From NCBI GenBank assembly GCA_030686995.1, contig CM060688.1, positions 201,972,718 to 202,036,717 on the forward strand: a DNA stretch of 64,000 nucleotides. Reading direction: 5' to 3'. A program made the position numbers and the translations under genes. Position 1 is the stretch's first letter. Each line of letters starts with the position of its first letter. This DNA is from Artemisia argyi. Taxonomy: Eukaryota > Streptophyta > Magnoliopsida > Asterales > Asteraceae. The notes under the pieces were generated by a model. The model ran no database searches. It was not told where the DNA came from and worked only from the letters and a program-made list of their open reading frames with translations. Of this stretch, positions 22,913-34,173 are shown in pieces.

Positions 22913-23980
22913 TTAAAGGACAAGATATTGGCGAAATTTATCAAAGGCAAATACTACGGCCAATAGCTCCTTTTCAGTGGTGAAGTAGTTTTCTTGAGCA
23001 GGATTCATAGTTTTGCTAGCATAGTATATTGGTTGGAAGTGTTTGTTAAGCCTTTGGCCTAATACTGCTCCACCAGCATAGTCGCTGGCATCGCACATGA
23101 TTTCGAAGGGTAATTCCCAATTAGGTGTAACCATAATCGGGGCTTGCGTGAGTTCCTGCTTCAGTCGATCGAACACATCCTTACATTCTTGAGAAAAATC
23201 GAAAGGGGCATCCTTTACAAGCAACTCAGTTATCGGCCGAGCAATTTTAGAGAAGTCTTTAATGAATCTCCTATAGAAACCGGCATGACCCAAGAAGCTA
23301 CGTATTGCCTTGACTGTAGTTGGATAAGGTAGCTTAGATATAGCTTCAATTTTTGCTCGGTCCACCTCAATTCCATTTCCTGAGACTTTGTGCCCAAGCA
23401 CAATTCCTTCTTTTACCATAAAATGTCATTTCTCCCAGTTTAGAACCAAGTTGGTCTCCTCGCAACGTTTGAGCATTTTCTCGAGGTTAGCAAGACAGCG
23501 ATCGAAAGAGTTCCCAGAGACTGAGAAATCAACCATGAAAACTTCCATACTATCTTCCATTAATTCATGAAAGATTGCGGTCATGCATCGCTGAAAAGTA
23601 GCGGGAGAGTTACATAACCCGAAAGGCATTCTCTTGTAGGCGAATGTCCCATATGGGCAGGTAAACGTGGTCTTTTCTTGATCCTCAGGGGCGATGGGGA
23701 TTTAGAAATACCCTGAGAAACCATCCAAGAAACAGTAGTACTCATGCCTTGCTAATCTTTCCAACATTTGGTCTATGAATGGGAGAGGAAAGTGATCTTT
23801 TCGGGTGGCATCATTTAGCTTCCTATAATCAATGCACACACGCCAACCATTGACTGTCCTTTGGGGCACCAATTCACCGTTGTCATTTTTTACCACAGTC
23901 ATTCCTCTTTTCTTTGGTACGACCTGTACAGGACTAACCCACAGACTATCTGAGATCGGATAGATTAACCATGCATCCAA
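22913..23980 (-). pseudogene. Athila reverse transcriptase and RNase H
   Basis: From 23980: SDSLWVSPVQVVPKK, WRVCIDYRKLNDATRKDHFP, YYCFLDGFSGYF, a stop at 23701-23703, then MPFGLCNSPATFQRCM. The catalytic motif reads VFMVDFSV where Athila has VFMDDFSV: the Val codon is at 23531-23533, so one of the two catalytic Asp residues is lost. After a further break the RNase H-like part reads FLGHAGFYRRFIKDFSKIA, CDASDYAGGAVLGQ and YYASKTMNPAQENYFTTEKE. At least three frame interruptions. Confidence 0.92.
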
Positions 23981-24345
23981 GAGTTTGACGACTTCCTTTT
24001 TACAACTTCCTTGATGTTGGGATTTACTCTCCTTTGGGGTTGCACGGCTGGTTTATAATTCTCTTCCATAAGGATTTTATGCGTGCAGAAGGTCAAGTCG
24101 ATCCCCTTGATGTCAGCTACACTCCAAGCAATAACTCCCTTATATTTCTTTAAAACTCCTAGGAGCTTATCTTTTTGCCTATCTTCAAAGGAAGAATTTA
24201 TGATTACAGGCAGTTGATCTTCTCCTTGGAGAAAAGCATATTCTAAATGGTTTGGGAGCTCCTTGAGTTCTAACTTGGGTGGCTCGATAATGGAGGGTTT
24301 CAGTTTGTTTTCGGGTTTACGAAGCTCGAGTGGTTCAGTGGCCTC

Positions 24346-24984
24346 TCATCCGGGATAGAAGGAAACTGCGCCAATGCCCTCTATCTTCTCCTTCTCAATT
24401 ATGGGAAGGAAAGCCTCATCCCGCAACCATCCTTCTTCGATTTGTTCATCAACATAGTTGTCAATGACATCGGTTAATTCATCGACCTCTCCGATGAAAT
24501 ATAGTTGGTTAGCTGCTTGGAGAGAAAGGTTCATTGTATCCTTAATATCAAAGGTTAAGCTGTCGGCCCCTACTCGCAAGGTTAACTTGCCGTCATGAAC
24601 ATCAATGACGGCACGAGCGGTGGCAAGAAATGGTCTTCCTAAGATGATGGGCACTAGGTCATCCTCCTCCATTTCCAAGATTACAAAGTGAACCGGAAAT
24701 TTGAACTTCCCTACTTTAACTAGCACGTTCTTGCATATCCCCACGGGGTATTTGACCGATCTATCAGCTAGTTGGATGTTCATACGGGTTGGTTTCAATC
24801 CGGAATACCCTAGTTTGAGGAACATGGAATAAGGCATGAGGTTGATGCTTGCCCCTAAATCAGCTAGAGCATTCTTTACTGATAGAGATCCAATGGAACA
24901 GGGCAAAGTGAAACTACCCGGGTCGTCTACCTTTTTCGGTAGCCCTCGTTGAGTCACCATCGAACATTCTTCTCCTAGAGTCAC
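24346..24984 (-). pseudogene. Athila aspartic protease region
   Basis: The frame contains SLSVKNALADLGASINLMPY, where DLGAS corresponds to the D-[ST]-G-[AS] active site in its Athila form, then GLKPTRMNIQLADRS, PVHFVILEM and VPIILGRPFLATARAVIDV. The order and spacing match retropepsin-like domains of this lineage. The frame is open over 212 codons but is separated from gag-side and pol-side frames by stops. Confidence 0.9.
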
Positions 24985-25946
24985 AAGACCATCGAGTCTT
25001 TTTCGGTTGGCCAGTAATCTCTTGAATCCTTTAAATATGACAAGAATATTTTGTTGTCATTCTCAATCTTTTGATTCTTGAGGCGGGACGGAAATAGGAC
25101 CTTCACAGGTTGGTTGGGTGGAGCAGGTGGAGAGGAGGTCACTTGAGGAGGCTGTTCGGGAGTCTCATCGCTCATATTACCTTCCTCCCCATGAGCAGTA
25201 TTTGGCTCACCGGTGACAGGATGTTGGCTTGGATAAGGAGAGTCCTTGGTTGTTATTCTGGCTCGAGTAGTAACAGCAAGCAAGGGATCTTTTCGGCTTA
25301 CTTGAGGCTTGTTATGGCCATCAAGGGTAGCATTAAGTTTTTGGAACCATTTTTCTATGTCATTTTGTTGTTCAGTGATGAGCTCTTCAAGCCCTTTCAA
25401 TTGTAAGCCTTTTTCATGAGTGAAGTGTCCCAGGTCATCCTCAAAAGTGCTCATGATTTTGAAGTTAGGACCTTCTTCTCCTTCCTTTCTTCTCACCAGA
25501 TTCCCCCAAAGGGTATAATCATCGTTTTGGTAAAAAGGCAAAAGGAAAGGGTCATCGAAGATGTCATGGCCTGACAAACACGCATGTTCGGTGGTGGTTT
25601 CTCCTCCGCATTCTTCTACTTCATGCGGGCCCCCACAGTAGTCGCAAATCAAGTATGGGTTCGATAGTCGTTTAGCTATTCGCGACCCTGCTAAGTATGA
25701 AACCTTCTCATGGATCTTTCTCAGCCGATTCTCAGGCGAGGGTGTTTGTATGATTTCGGATGTACTCATAGTCGAATCGGGTTCATCCCAGGTATCGTCC
25801 TGGTCTTGGACATATTCCTCAATCCTATTCCACCCTTCTTCGGCGCTTAGATTGGCTATTTTCCTCTTTATCGAATTATCCGTTCTGGTCATTTTGGGAG
25901 ATGTTGTCATAGAAGATTTGGACAAGAAGCCAAAGTTTGATGCCAT
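24981..25946 (-). pseudogene. Athila gag C-terminal part with zinc knuckle
   Basis: A 321-codon frame, with a knuckle-like CDYCGGPHEVEEC (C-x2-C-x3-H-x4-C) near residue 100, followed by Gln/Glu-rich sequence, a proline-rich stretch and a conserved-looking end. It overlaps the protease frame by 4 bp (ATGA arrangement at 24981-24984) but no in-frame fusion remains. In intact relatives gag and protease are one polyprotein. Confidence 0.75.
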
Positions 25947-26001
25947 GATGGGGAACTTGTCTTATTAGATCCTTGAATCTAATCCATGATTTACAGATGG
26001 G

Positions 26002-26658
26002 TTAGTCTTTCCCCTTACGGAAACGGAGGATCTTATCCCTAAATGTTGAGGTTCTTCCAGCTGGGAAGAACTTCTCATAAAACTTAGAGATAAGTTGCTC
26101 CCATGTAAAAATAGACTCAGAGGGAAGTTTATCGTACCAATCTTTGGCTTTTTCATGAAGGGTAAAAGGAAATAATTGTAATCGGGACGTGTTTTCAGTG
26201 GCCCCATCCGTATGGAGGGTGTCCACTATCTTCAAGAAATCCCTAACATGTTGGATTGGATCATCAATTTGCAACCCGTGAAACTTGCATACACTTTGGA
26301 TAAGCCAAACATCGTTTGCACGCAAGACCTCATCGGTGCATTCGTTTGGAAAAACAATGGCATTTGAGAAGCCGCGAGGGTTCGGGGAGGAATAATCCTT
26401 AAGGCGCTTAGGGATGGGAATTTCAGGAGTGCCCATATCGTGGTTGGATTGGGGGCTATGGGGTGTGAGGTGATGATCTGAATCTTCTTCTGAAAGGGCC
26501 TCATCAAAGTTGATGGTTGCGCCATATGGTTCGGGTGTTAGAAGAGATTGCCTTAACCTATGCATTTCCCTTTCAGGTTCTGCATAAGGCGGAACAAGGT
26601 TTCTTAAGGAACTACGACTCCTGGTGATTCTAAGATTACAGAGGCCTTCATTTACCAT
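26002..26658 (-). pseudogene. Athila gag N-terminal domain
   Basis: The frame has the Retrotrans_gag region: SVCKFHGLQIDDPIQHVRDF, LFPFTLHEKAKDWYDKLP and WEQLISKFYEKFFP. The start is the ATG at 26658, about 150 bp after the primer-binding site. It is separated from the C-terminal gag frame by a break near 26000. Gag proteins form the cytoplasmic particle in which reverse transcription happens. Confidence 0.9.
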
Positions 26659-26805
26659 GATGGTGGATGGTATTGGTTACGAACAAAGGAACGAAGAAAA
26701 AGATAGACCAAAGAAGACCTAAAAATATAAAAAATCTTACCAGAAAGGAATCTAGCAAGTAGACCTAATAAAAAGAAATTTTAACCTAGACAATAACTAT
26801 TTCCC

Positions 26806-26823
26806 TGGGTTGCGGTGCCAAAA
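26806..26823 (-). other. Athila primer-binding site
   Basis: On the minus strand TGGCACCGCAACCCAGGG, a few bases after the 5' LTR end. It resembles the Asp-tRNA-type site of Athila/Tat elements with a few substitutions; copy 1 (9339-9358) is closer to the consensus. Confidence 0.7.
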
Positions 26824-26826
26824 ACT

Positions 26827-28279
26827 TGATACGCGGGATTGCACCCTCGCAATAGGTTTTACCTCTCAAGGGATCTTGAGAAGCTTGCAATCCCCGCCAG
26901 GCAGTGTACCTGATCGTTGTAGTATAGTATAGTGACAAGTACCGGGGGATTGATCGTTCAACTCTAGGAATAATGTTCGCTAGGATTAAAACTCTACTAA
27001 ACTAGGTCTAGAGGTGAGGGATTATTCTTTTTATATTTTTATATTTTAAAGAAAGCAAGTAAAAATCTCGGTTTTGGAAGAGTGGGCGGAATTAGTTGCT
27101 AGTCAACTAACCCAAATTACAACAAATGCAAATAAAATAAAATAAAATGAAACTAAGATAAATGTGGTGGAAATAATAATAAGAGAAAATGTGTTTACTT
27201 AGATTTCACTACTCCCTAGATATCTTTTACCGGTTGATTAGCTTGTTACAATTGCATGGATGACGGGTTATATTCCTTAATACTAGTCGTAGGGCCGTGT
27301 ACGATATTCCCTAACTCTATAAGCTTCTACTTCATTCTATGTCGAGCCGACTACTAGCTCCTAACATAGCATCACTAGTAGTTTCCTACGCATTAAATAC
27401 AACCAATAAATCGTAGTACACCTCCAATAAAGTTTCTTAAGACGTTCAAGCAAGTTACCAATTGGAAGTCTGCCAGTTTTCTTAAGCCTAACATCGAAAT
27501 CAATCATCCACAACAATTATAAACAAACAATCAACCAATAATCAACTTTTAGGTTTCATTACATCTAAGCAAACACAAAGAAAACCTAGCCTAGCATGTT
27601 AAAAAGAAGACAAGCATAAGATAGAATCAAACAACACATAGACATATTGAATGATTATTGGAAAACTTATCTTCAATTGAACATAGAAGGAACAAGGGTT
27701 AAAACCCTTGTTGTTACAGAAAATTCGTCTAGGGTTTGCACACAAAAAGTTCACCAAAAGTTCCTCCAAAGTTCCACACTAATGAATGAAAATTATAAAA
27801 GTATATATAGATTTTTCATCCTGACGGCGTCACGTTATAGCTTGTGACGCCGTCAACTCGCCGCCAAGATAAAATTCGTATTACCTAGATCCACTTTTGG
27901 CACCGTCATGTGTAAATTAGCTCTGGGCCGTCACATGTATTCTGACCCTGACGGCCTTGGTGACGCCGTCAGGCTTCAATGCCTTGAAATTGTTCTGGGC
28001 CGTCACGTGTAACTTGAATTATCCACCTCTTTGTCAAAGGGTGACGCCGTCATAAAGAAATGCATGACGCAGTCAGGTACTGTTTCCAGCAAGAATTTGA
28101 GACTTTGTCGTTTTTTTCACTTATTTGCTCCAAAAACGTCCAAAATGCTTCCTTTTCCAGATTTCTCTCCAAAAGTACCTAAAATGACAAAAGGAACGAT
28201 TTAGGGAAATATTTGATCAAATAATCTCGATTTAGGGCTGAAATGACCCCTTAAAAGCGGTACACTTTTCGCCTCATCA
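26827..28279 (-). repeat. Athila 5' LTR, full length
   Basis: 1453 bp; on the minus strand it begins TGATGAGGCG and ends CGCGTATCA (TG...CA). U3 carries a cluster of TGACG/CGTCA palindromes (27822-28076), followed by a TATA-like CTATATATAC at 27801-27810, which places a likely transcription start around 27770. The right end abuts a partial Copia-type LTR at 28280. Confidence 0.9.
27822..28076 (-). promoter_or_regulatory. TGACG/CGTCA motif cluster in Athila U3
   Basis: Within 255 bp there are about seven words of the type TGACGCCGTCA, TGACGGCGTCA or GGGCCGTCAC, one of which includes the G-box core CACGTG. TGACG is the as-1 half-site bound by TGA-class bZIP factors, and ACGT cores are bound by other bZIPs. 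The cluster lies directly upstream of the LTR TATA-like sequence and recurs in the other two LTR copies. Binding is inferred, not shown. Confidence 0.5.
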
Positions 28280-28470
28280 CTTATAAATAGTAAATAATGT
28301 GTAGCTTAGAAAAAAATAATTATGAAGACGAGTTAAACACATGTGATCTTTAGATTTCTACTTGAGATAATTTTACAATTGTCATCGACAAAACATAGAA
28401 AGATCGAGAAATATAAATAAACATTTTTACGATTTATTTGTATTGAAAATCTCCCCCTCCCCCTTTTTTT
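28280..28470 (-). repeat. Partial Copia-type LTR end and polypurine tract, block copy B
   Basis: It begins abruptly after the Athila LTR with sequence matching 11050-11240 and 33070-33237. The cut point differs from copy A, so the two Athila LTRs join this repeat at different places. Confidence 0.7.
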
Positions 28471-28916
28471 GTTGATCAAAAAATGTAAAATTATTATGAG
28501 TAAAACTTAGGTTCAAGATGCACGACTCACATGGCAACAACTTTGTAGTTCTGTGAAAAGACCAATAAGGACTTTAACATGGTCGAACCTAGGCTTGAAG
28601 CTGCTGGAAATTTCCAGTCAGCTTTTTACATGTTATTTGATAATTGTTTGTTTATGTTTGTTTGATAAGGCTTACGTAATCAAGGTTTCTTGATGTATTT
28701 GGTCCGACTTCCCTGTGACGGGGGAGCCAAATTCAAACATGCATAATTGTCCATAGTGTCCATGATTTAGGTTCCCAGAATCCATGTTGGATGATTAAAT
28801 TGTTAATAGTTTAGTAAGTTTAATTAATTTTGCCATTTATTGTAAATTGCGACGCAAAATTGTTTTATGAAAAAAATTAAACTTGACTAATGATTATGAA
28901 ATATCCACCTTGAAAG

Positions 28917-29408
28917 AGATATGTGTTTTTATGAAAAATCTGTTGATGAGATGAACTGGCTCTAGCATAGGCGTCTATCCCATCTGAATTGTAAGACAAT
29001 GAATCAGCTTGGAAAAAGAGACCTAGTGGAAGGAGTGCCCTTTCTCACTTTTGTCAAGGACGAACCCTGTTCAGCATGTGAAAAGGGAAAGCACCATCAT
29101 GCGTCTTTTAAAACTAAACAAACATTTTCAATTTCTAATGTTTTCACATGCTACATATGGATTTGTTTGGTCTAGTGAACATTCAAAGCCTCATTGGTAG
29201 AAAGTATTCTCTGGTTACTATCGATGAGTTATCTCACTATACGTGGGTGTTTTTCTTAAGAATGAAGAGTGATGCTACTGACGAGATCATTGTCTTCATC
29301 AAAAGGATGGAAAATTTGAATGATACAAGGGTTAAAGAACTCAGGAGTGATAATGGTACTGAATTCCGAAATAGTACGCTAGAAGATTTCTTTGCTGAAC
29401 ATGGTATC
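28917..29408 (+). pseudogene. Ty1-copia integrase fragment, copy B
   Basis: Same HHCC finger and integrase start as copy A, with TTAGC-type decay (a stop replaces the Trp of WLW near 28964), the same 1-bp deletion near 29138 as copy A, then LHMDLFGLVN and LRSDNGTEF with both catalytic Asp residues. At 29409 it is interrupted by a hAT MITE, and the rest of the integrase is absent. Confidence 0.85.
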
Positions 29409-29871
29409 TAGGGCTGTAAACGAACCGGACGAACATGAACGGAGCCCAATTCATGTTCATTCATTTAATTTTAACCGGACAAATAAACGGATACGGACGC
29501 TTAAACTGACAAATTTTCTTGTTCGTGTTTGTTTATTAAGAAAATGAGTTATTCATGTTCTTTTATGTTCATTCATTAAGACACTAAACGAACGCTAAAC
29601 GAACATAAACGATCAAACATAAATGAAAATAGACAAACAACATAAACTTTATTGAATTCTTCACAATATTATGTTTTATAAGTGTTGTTTTGTTTAAACA
29701 AACTAATTTTTTAAATTATAAAATTAAAAGATATAATATATGAACATAAATAGATAAATAACCATAAACGAACGTTAACGAACGCATAACCGGACGTTCA
29801 CGAACAAAAATGAACGGACGAGACTTTTGTTCATGTTCGTTCATTTAACCAAGCGAACGTAAAATATCGAC
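29409..29871. mobile_element. hAT-type MITE, truncated copy
   Basis: It starts TAGGGCTGTAAACGAAC directly after ATGGTATC (29401-29408), the same site as the complete copy at 34174. Rich in GAACG/CGTTC words. Similarity to the complete copy stops at about 29871, so the right terminus and second target duplication are lost. Confidence 0.85.
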
Positions 29872-30005
29872 ATTAGTAAAGTGATCAGAGTGTTTATTTT
29901 CATAAAACCTTACATTTTTATGTATGATAAAATATTTTCATAAAAGTATTTTTGTGTTTTTAAAGAAATGTTTTATTAATAAAATAAATTCAAATTTCAA
30001 ATAAT
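29872..30005. other. Unassigned AT-rich sequence
   Basis: A short stretch between the MITE break and the LTR; nothing recognised. Confidence 0.4.
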
Positions 30006-31121
30006 GTAACAACCATATTTCCTGCCCAAAACAGTAAAGTTTTTCACCAAATAAACTTTGACCAGGTCGGGACAAAATGAGGAGCATCTGTCGGGACGGT
30101 CCCTTAAATGGACTGGCGGTCCCTTAGTGATAAAGGACCGTCACATGTATAAGGGACCGCCCACACTCCTCCTGACGCCTATAAATATTGAACGGTTCCC
30201 TTTCAGAAAACCAACTATCTTAGCACAAAAACTTTATGTTCTTTCTTTCTTCTATCTTTGATCACTATAACATTTTAGTATGTGTTTATAAGTGATTCTC
30301 TCATCCTCTATACCAAAGTGCAAGAGAAGAACACTCGATGTCGTCAAGAACCGAAGTGTTATATGAGTCCACATACAAACGTAGCAAGTGTTACGATTCA
30401 CTTCTTCCTCCAACTCTCTCACTTGTAAATATTGTAATATTGTGTATCCGACTTGTGTGTGAATCGTGACTAGATGTGTTAGGGTGAACTTAGACAAAGG
30501 TGAAAGTCCAAGAAGTGTTGTATTTAGATTAGATCTTGTAATAGTTGTGTGTTGTGGTGTGAAGGCTAGAACTTAGTGGAGTTCTAGTGTGAAGATTAGG
30601 ACTTAGTGAAGTCCGTGTGTGAAGGCTTGAATCGGGTGAAGGTTCAAGTGAACGGGAGTGCTCGTTCATGTGAAGGTTGGATCGTGTGTCGATCTAAGTG
30701 GGATAAGAGTGCTTGTTCGTGTGGCCACGTGGACCTTGGTGTAGATTGGTTCTAGCTAGGATTAGAACTCGACATTCCGCTTAGTGTCGTTAAACTTGGT
30801 GTAAGCTTGTGTACGGATTGCTCCGCTTGAAGAAGTGTGTTGAGATAGTGATTGAAAACTCTCGAGTGTGGTACTCGGGGAGTGGAGTAGGACAAAGAGT
30901 GAGCTCCGTGCCGAACCACTATAAATCTCGGCGTCTCCTTTGGTTGTGTTCTTTCCTTATTCTTTACTTTACTTATCTTATGTTCATATAACTAGTTAAT
31001 TGGATGTCACATAACTAGTAAAATCAACAAGTTTATAAAAGAAACACAAATGGAACTAAAAGAGGTGAAACATTTTAACAAGTAATTATAAACGGTGAAA
31101 CTATTCAACCCCTCCTTCTAG
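30006..31121 (+). repeat. Copia-type LTR, plus orientation
   Basis: About 1.1 kb. It has a TATA-like CCTATAAATATTG near 30177, a run of degenerate GTGAAGGCTnGAA and AGTGGAGTTCTAG words (30550-30720), then GTACTCGGGGAGTGGAGTAG and GAACCACTATAAATCTCGG near 30905-30940. It ends near CTATTCAACCCCTCCTTCTAG. The second LTR at 32161-33210 carries the same words on the opposite strand. Lineage (SIRE-like) is a guess; exact ends are uncertain. Confidence 0.55.
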
Positions 31122-31135
31122 TTTTTACACAAACA

Positions 31136-32155
31136 TCAAAGACCCTCGTGATATTACAGCAACCCCAAATCCCCGAATGGAAATGGGAGAATATAATAAT
31201 GGATTTTATTACTAACTTGCCTCGAACTAGTAGTGGGCATGACACAATTTAGGTTATTGTGGACAGGTTGACAAAGTCTGCACACTTCCTAGCTATCTGT
31301 GAAGATTTCAAGATGGAGAAGCTAGCAAGAATTTACATCAATGGGATAGTGGAAAGGCATGGGGTGCCTGTGTCTATTATATCTGACTGTGATAGTCGGT
31401 TTACCTTATAATTTTGGCAAACACTGCAAAAGGCTTTGTAAACACGATTAGACTTGAGAACAACTTATCATCCATAGACTGACAGGCAGAGTGAGTGAAC
31501 TATTCAGACCTGGGAGGACATGCTTAGAGCATGTGTTATTGGTTTTAGAGGAAGCTGGGATACTCATATACCGTTAGCTGAGTTTTCATATAACAATAGT
31601 TACCATACTTGTATTAAGTGTGCACCGTTTGAAGCTCTATGAGAAAGGAAATGTAGCTCACTTATTCTTTAGGCTGAAGTCGGGGAGAGTCAATTGACTG
31701 GACCAGAAATTGTACAAGAGACCACTGACAAAAAATTTCAAATCAAAGAGAGGCTCACGGCAGCAAGGGATCGCCAAAAGAGCTATACAGATAATCGTTG
31801 TAATCCCTTAGAATTTAGCATTGGCGATCAAGTGTTACTCAAAGTGTCACCCTAGAAAGGTGTAGTACGTTTTAGCAAAAAGGGCAAGCTAGCACCGAGA
31901 TATGTAGGACTGTTCGAGATCATCGAACGGATTAGACCTATAGCCTATCGTTTAAGATTACCACAAGAGTTGAGCAGTGTTCATGACAAGTTTCGCGTGT
32001 CAAATTTGAAGAAATTTCTAGTTGATACAAACCTTCATGTGCCGCTAGGCGAGATCAAGATAGATAATAATTTACGCTTCATAGAAGAACCCGTTGAGAT
32101 CATAGATCGAGAAGTAAAGAAAATGAAACGAAGTAGAATCCTAATCATCAATTTG
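31136..32155 (+). pseudogene. Ty3-gypsy (Tekay-like) integrase remnant
   Basis: In one main frame with many stops: [92 protein letters not shown] and SSVHDKFRVSNLKKFLVD, EEPVEIIDREVKKMKRSRI. These are the D, D, E and C-terminal signatures of chromovirus integrases, in order. The remnant is bounded on both sides by LTR ends of an unrelated family in inverted orientation. No LTR of its own is seen. Confidence 0.88.
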
Positions 32156-32160
32156 GAAAA

Positions 32161-33210
32161 CTAGAAGGGGGTTTGAATAGTTTTACCGATATAAAATTTA
32201 GTTTTAAAATGTTTAGATCCAACTTATGTGAAACATTTCGGATAGTGAGGTATTGATAATGCAAGAATATAATAAAGAAAATATGATCAAGTAAATTAAA
32301 GAAGAGATATAACCGTGACACAAGTATTTATAGGGGTTCGGCTACAAGAACACCTTTCTTGCCCTACTACACTCCCCGAGTACCCAACTCGAGATTTCAT
32401 AAACACTATGTCAACAAGATCCTTATTTAGCGGAGAAGCCTAAAAACGTCGCTTACACTTTTTCTGGTACAAAGCTAAATACCGAGTTCTAACAATAGTA
32501 GAACCAAACTTACGCCGCCCGGTACAAAGCTAAATACTGAGTTCTTTACAACAGAAGAACCAACTCGACAAAAACAAACTAACACTACTAGTTTATGTTA
32601 CAATGTGATGAAATGAAATACAAGGATCAATTTAGTGATCTTGTAATAATGATGAAGCCTTTAACAAAACTTCTCTTGAAGCTTGCTAGTTTTGTATGCA
32701 AAACGTGATATCGTCTTTTATGAAGAACTAAGAGAATCACCAAAAGAAAAACAACAAGAATGATCTTAGATCTAAGGTTAGAGAGATATAAGAATATAAG
32801 AAGAGATATGAAACAAAAGGGTGAGAAACAATGAAGAAATGGCTAGCTATTTATAGGCAAATTATGTCTCTGACACAGCGGATCCCTTACAAAAGGGAAA
32901 CGGCACACTAGGTTAATGATTTTGGTTAACAACTCTAGGTTTTGGGTCATGGGTTATGGGTTTTGGATCATGGGTACCCAACAAATCTAACAAAATCTTC
33001 CTTGTGATGTCATGCTTGATGTAAGTAATATAATTACTTATTTATTTACTTAAAAACAAATGCAACTTGTAAATAGTAAACAATGTGTAGCTTAGAAAAA
33101 ATAATTATGATGACTAGTTAAAAACATGTGATCTTTAGATTTATACTTGAGATAATTTTACGATTGTTATCGACAAAACATAAAAATATCAAGAAATTAT
33201 TGTATTGACA
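32161..33210 (-). repeat. Copia-type 3' LTR, minus orientation, block copy C
   Basis: On the minus strand it starts TGTCAATACA at 33210, directly after a C/G-rich polypurine tract (33211-33237), and ends near CTATTCAAACCCCCTTCTAG (32180-32161). It contains GTACTCGGGGAGTGTAGTAG and GAACCCCTATAAATACTTG, matching the plus-oriented LTR at 30006-31121. Parts of it recur at 10824-11222 and 28280-28449. Confidence 0.65.
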
Positions 33211-33237
33211 ATCTCCCCCCCCCCCCCCCTTTTTTTG
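33211..33237 (-). other. Polypurine tract, block copy C
   Basis: On the plus strand a run of C followed by T (about 14 C then 8 T), a purine tract on the minus strand directly before the LTR start. Confidence 0.65.
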
Positions 33238-33679
33238 TTGATGAAAAAACGTAAAATTATTGTGAGTAAAACTTAGGTTCAAGATGCACGACTCACATGG
33301 CTACAACTTTGTAGTTATGTGAAAAGACCAACAAGGACTTTAACTTGGTCGAACCTAGGCTTGAAGCTGCTGGAAATTTCCAGTAAGCTTTTTACATGTT
33401 ATTTGATAATTGTTTATTTATGTGTGTTTGATAAGGCTTACGCAATCAAGGTTTCTTGATGTATGTGGTCCGACTTCCATGTGAAGGGGGATCCAAATTC
33501 AAACATGCATAATTGTCCATAGTGGCCATAATTTAGGTTCCCAGAATCCATGTTGCATGATTAAATTGTTAATAGTTTAGTAAGTTTAATTAATTTTGCC
33601 ATTTATTGTAAATTGCGACCCAAAATTGTTTTATGAAAAAATTAAACTTGACTAATGATTAAGAAATATCCACCCTGAA

Positions 33680-34165
33680 AAAGATATGTGTTTTTATGCA
33701 AAATCTGCTGATGCGATGAACTAGCTCTAGCATAGGCATCTATCCCATATGAATTATAAGACAAAGAATCAGCTTGGAAAAAGAGACCTAGTGGAAGGAG
33801 TGCCCTTTCTCACTTTTGTCAAGGATAAACCCAGTTCAGCATGTGAAAAGGGAAAGCACCATCGTGCGTCTTTTAAAACTAAACAAACATTTTCAATTTC
33901 TAAATGTTTTCACATGCTACATATGGATTTGTTTGGTCTAGTGAACATTCAGAGCCTCATTGGTAGAAAGTATTCTCTGGTCACTATTGGTGAGCTATCT
34001 TACTATACATGGGTGTTTTTCTTAAGAAAGAAAGTGATGCTGCGGACGAGATCATTGTCTTCATTAAAGAGATGGAAAATTTGAATGATACAAGGGTTAA
34101 TGAACTCAGGAGTGATAATGGTAAAGAATTCTGAAATAGTACGCTAGATGATTTCTTTGCTGAAC
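33680..34165 (+). pseudogene. Ty1-copia integrase fragment, copy C, first half
   Basis: HHCC finger remnants (Trp codons turned to stops near 33720), then KGKHHRASFKTKQTFSISKC running in frame into LHMDLFGLVNIQSLIGRKYS, so the 1-bp deletion shared by copies A and B is absent here. A second frameshift lies near 34028. The catalytic region reads NELRSDNGKEF with Lys in place of Thr, followed by a stop. It is split at 34173 by a MITE and resumes at 34742. Confidence 0.85.
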
Positions 34166-34173
34166 ATGGTATC

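Larger units (their letters stand above)
18367..28279 (-). mobile_element. Athila-type Ty3-gypsy retrotransposon
   Basis: A minus-strand element with, right to left: 5' LTR (26827-28279), primer-binding site, gag, protease, reverse transcriptase, RNase H, integrase, a 2.4-kb 3' non-coding region, polypurine tract and 3' LTR (18367-18924). The 3' LTR lacks its distal 900 bp, so the left end is a deletion or rearrangement breakpoint. Pol is broken into several frames, and one catalytic Asp of the reverse transcriptase is changed. The assignment to Athila rests on DLGASINLMPYSMF in the protease, HFPLPFIDQMLERL and YYCFLDG in the reverse transcriptase, and the Asp-tRNA-type primer site. Confidence 0.93.

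Noticed and set aside
28275..28290. Target duplication at the Athila right end
   Set aside because: The left end of the element is truncated at 18367, so no comparison is possible.
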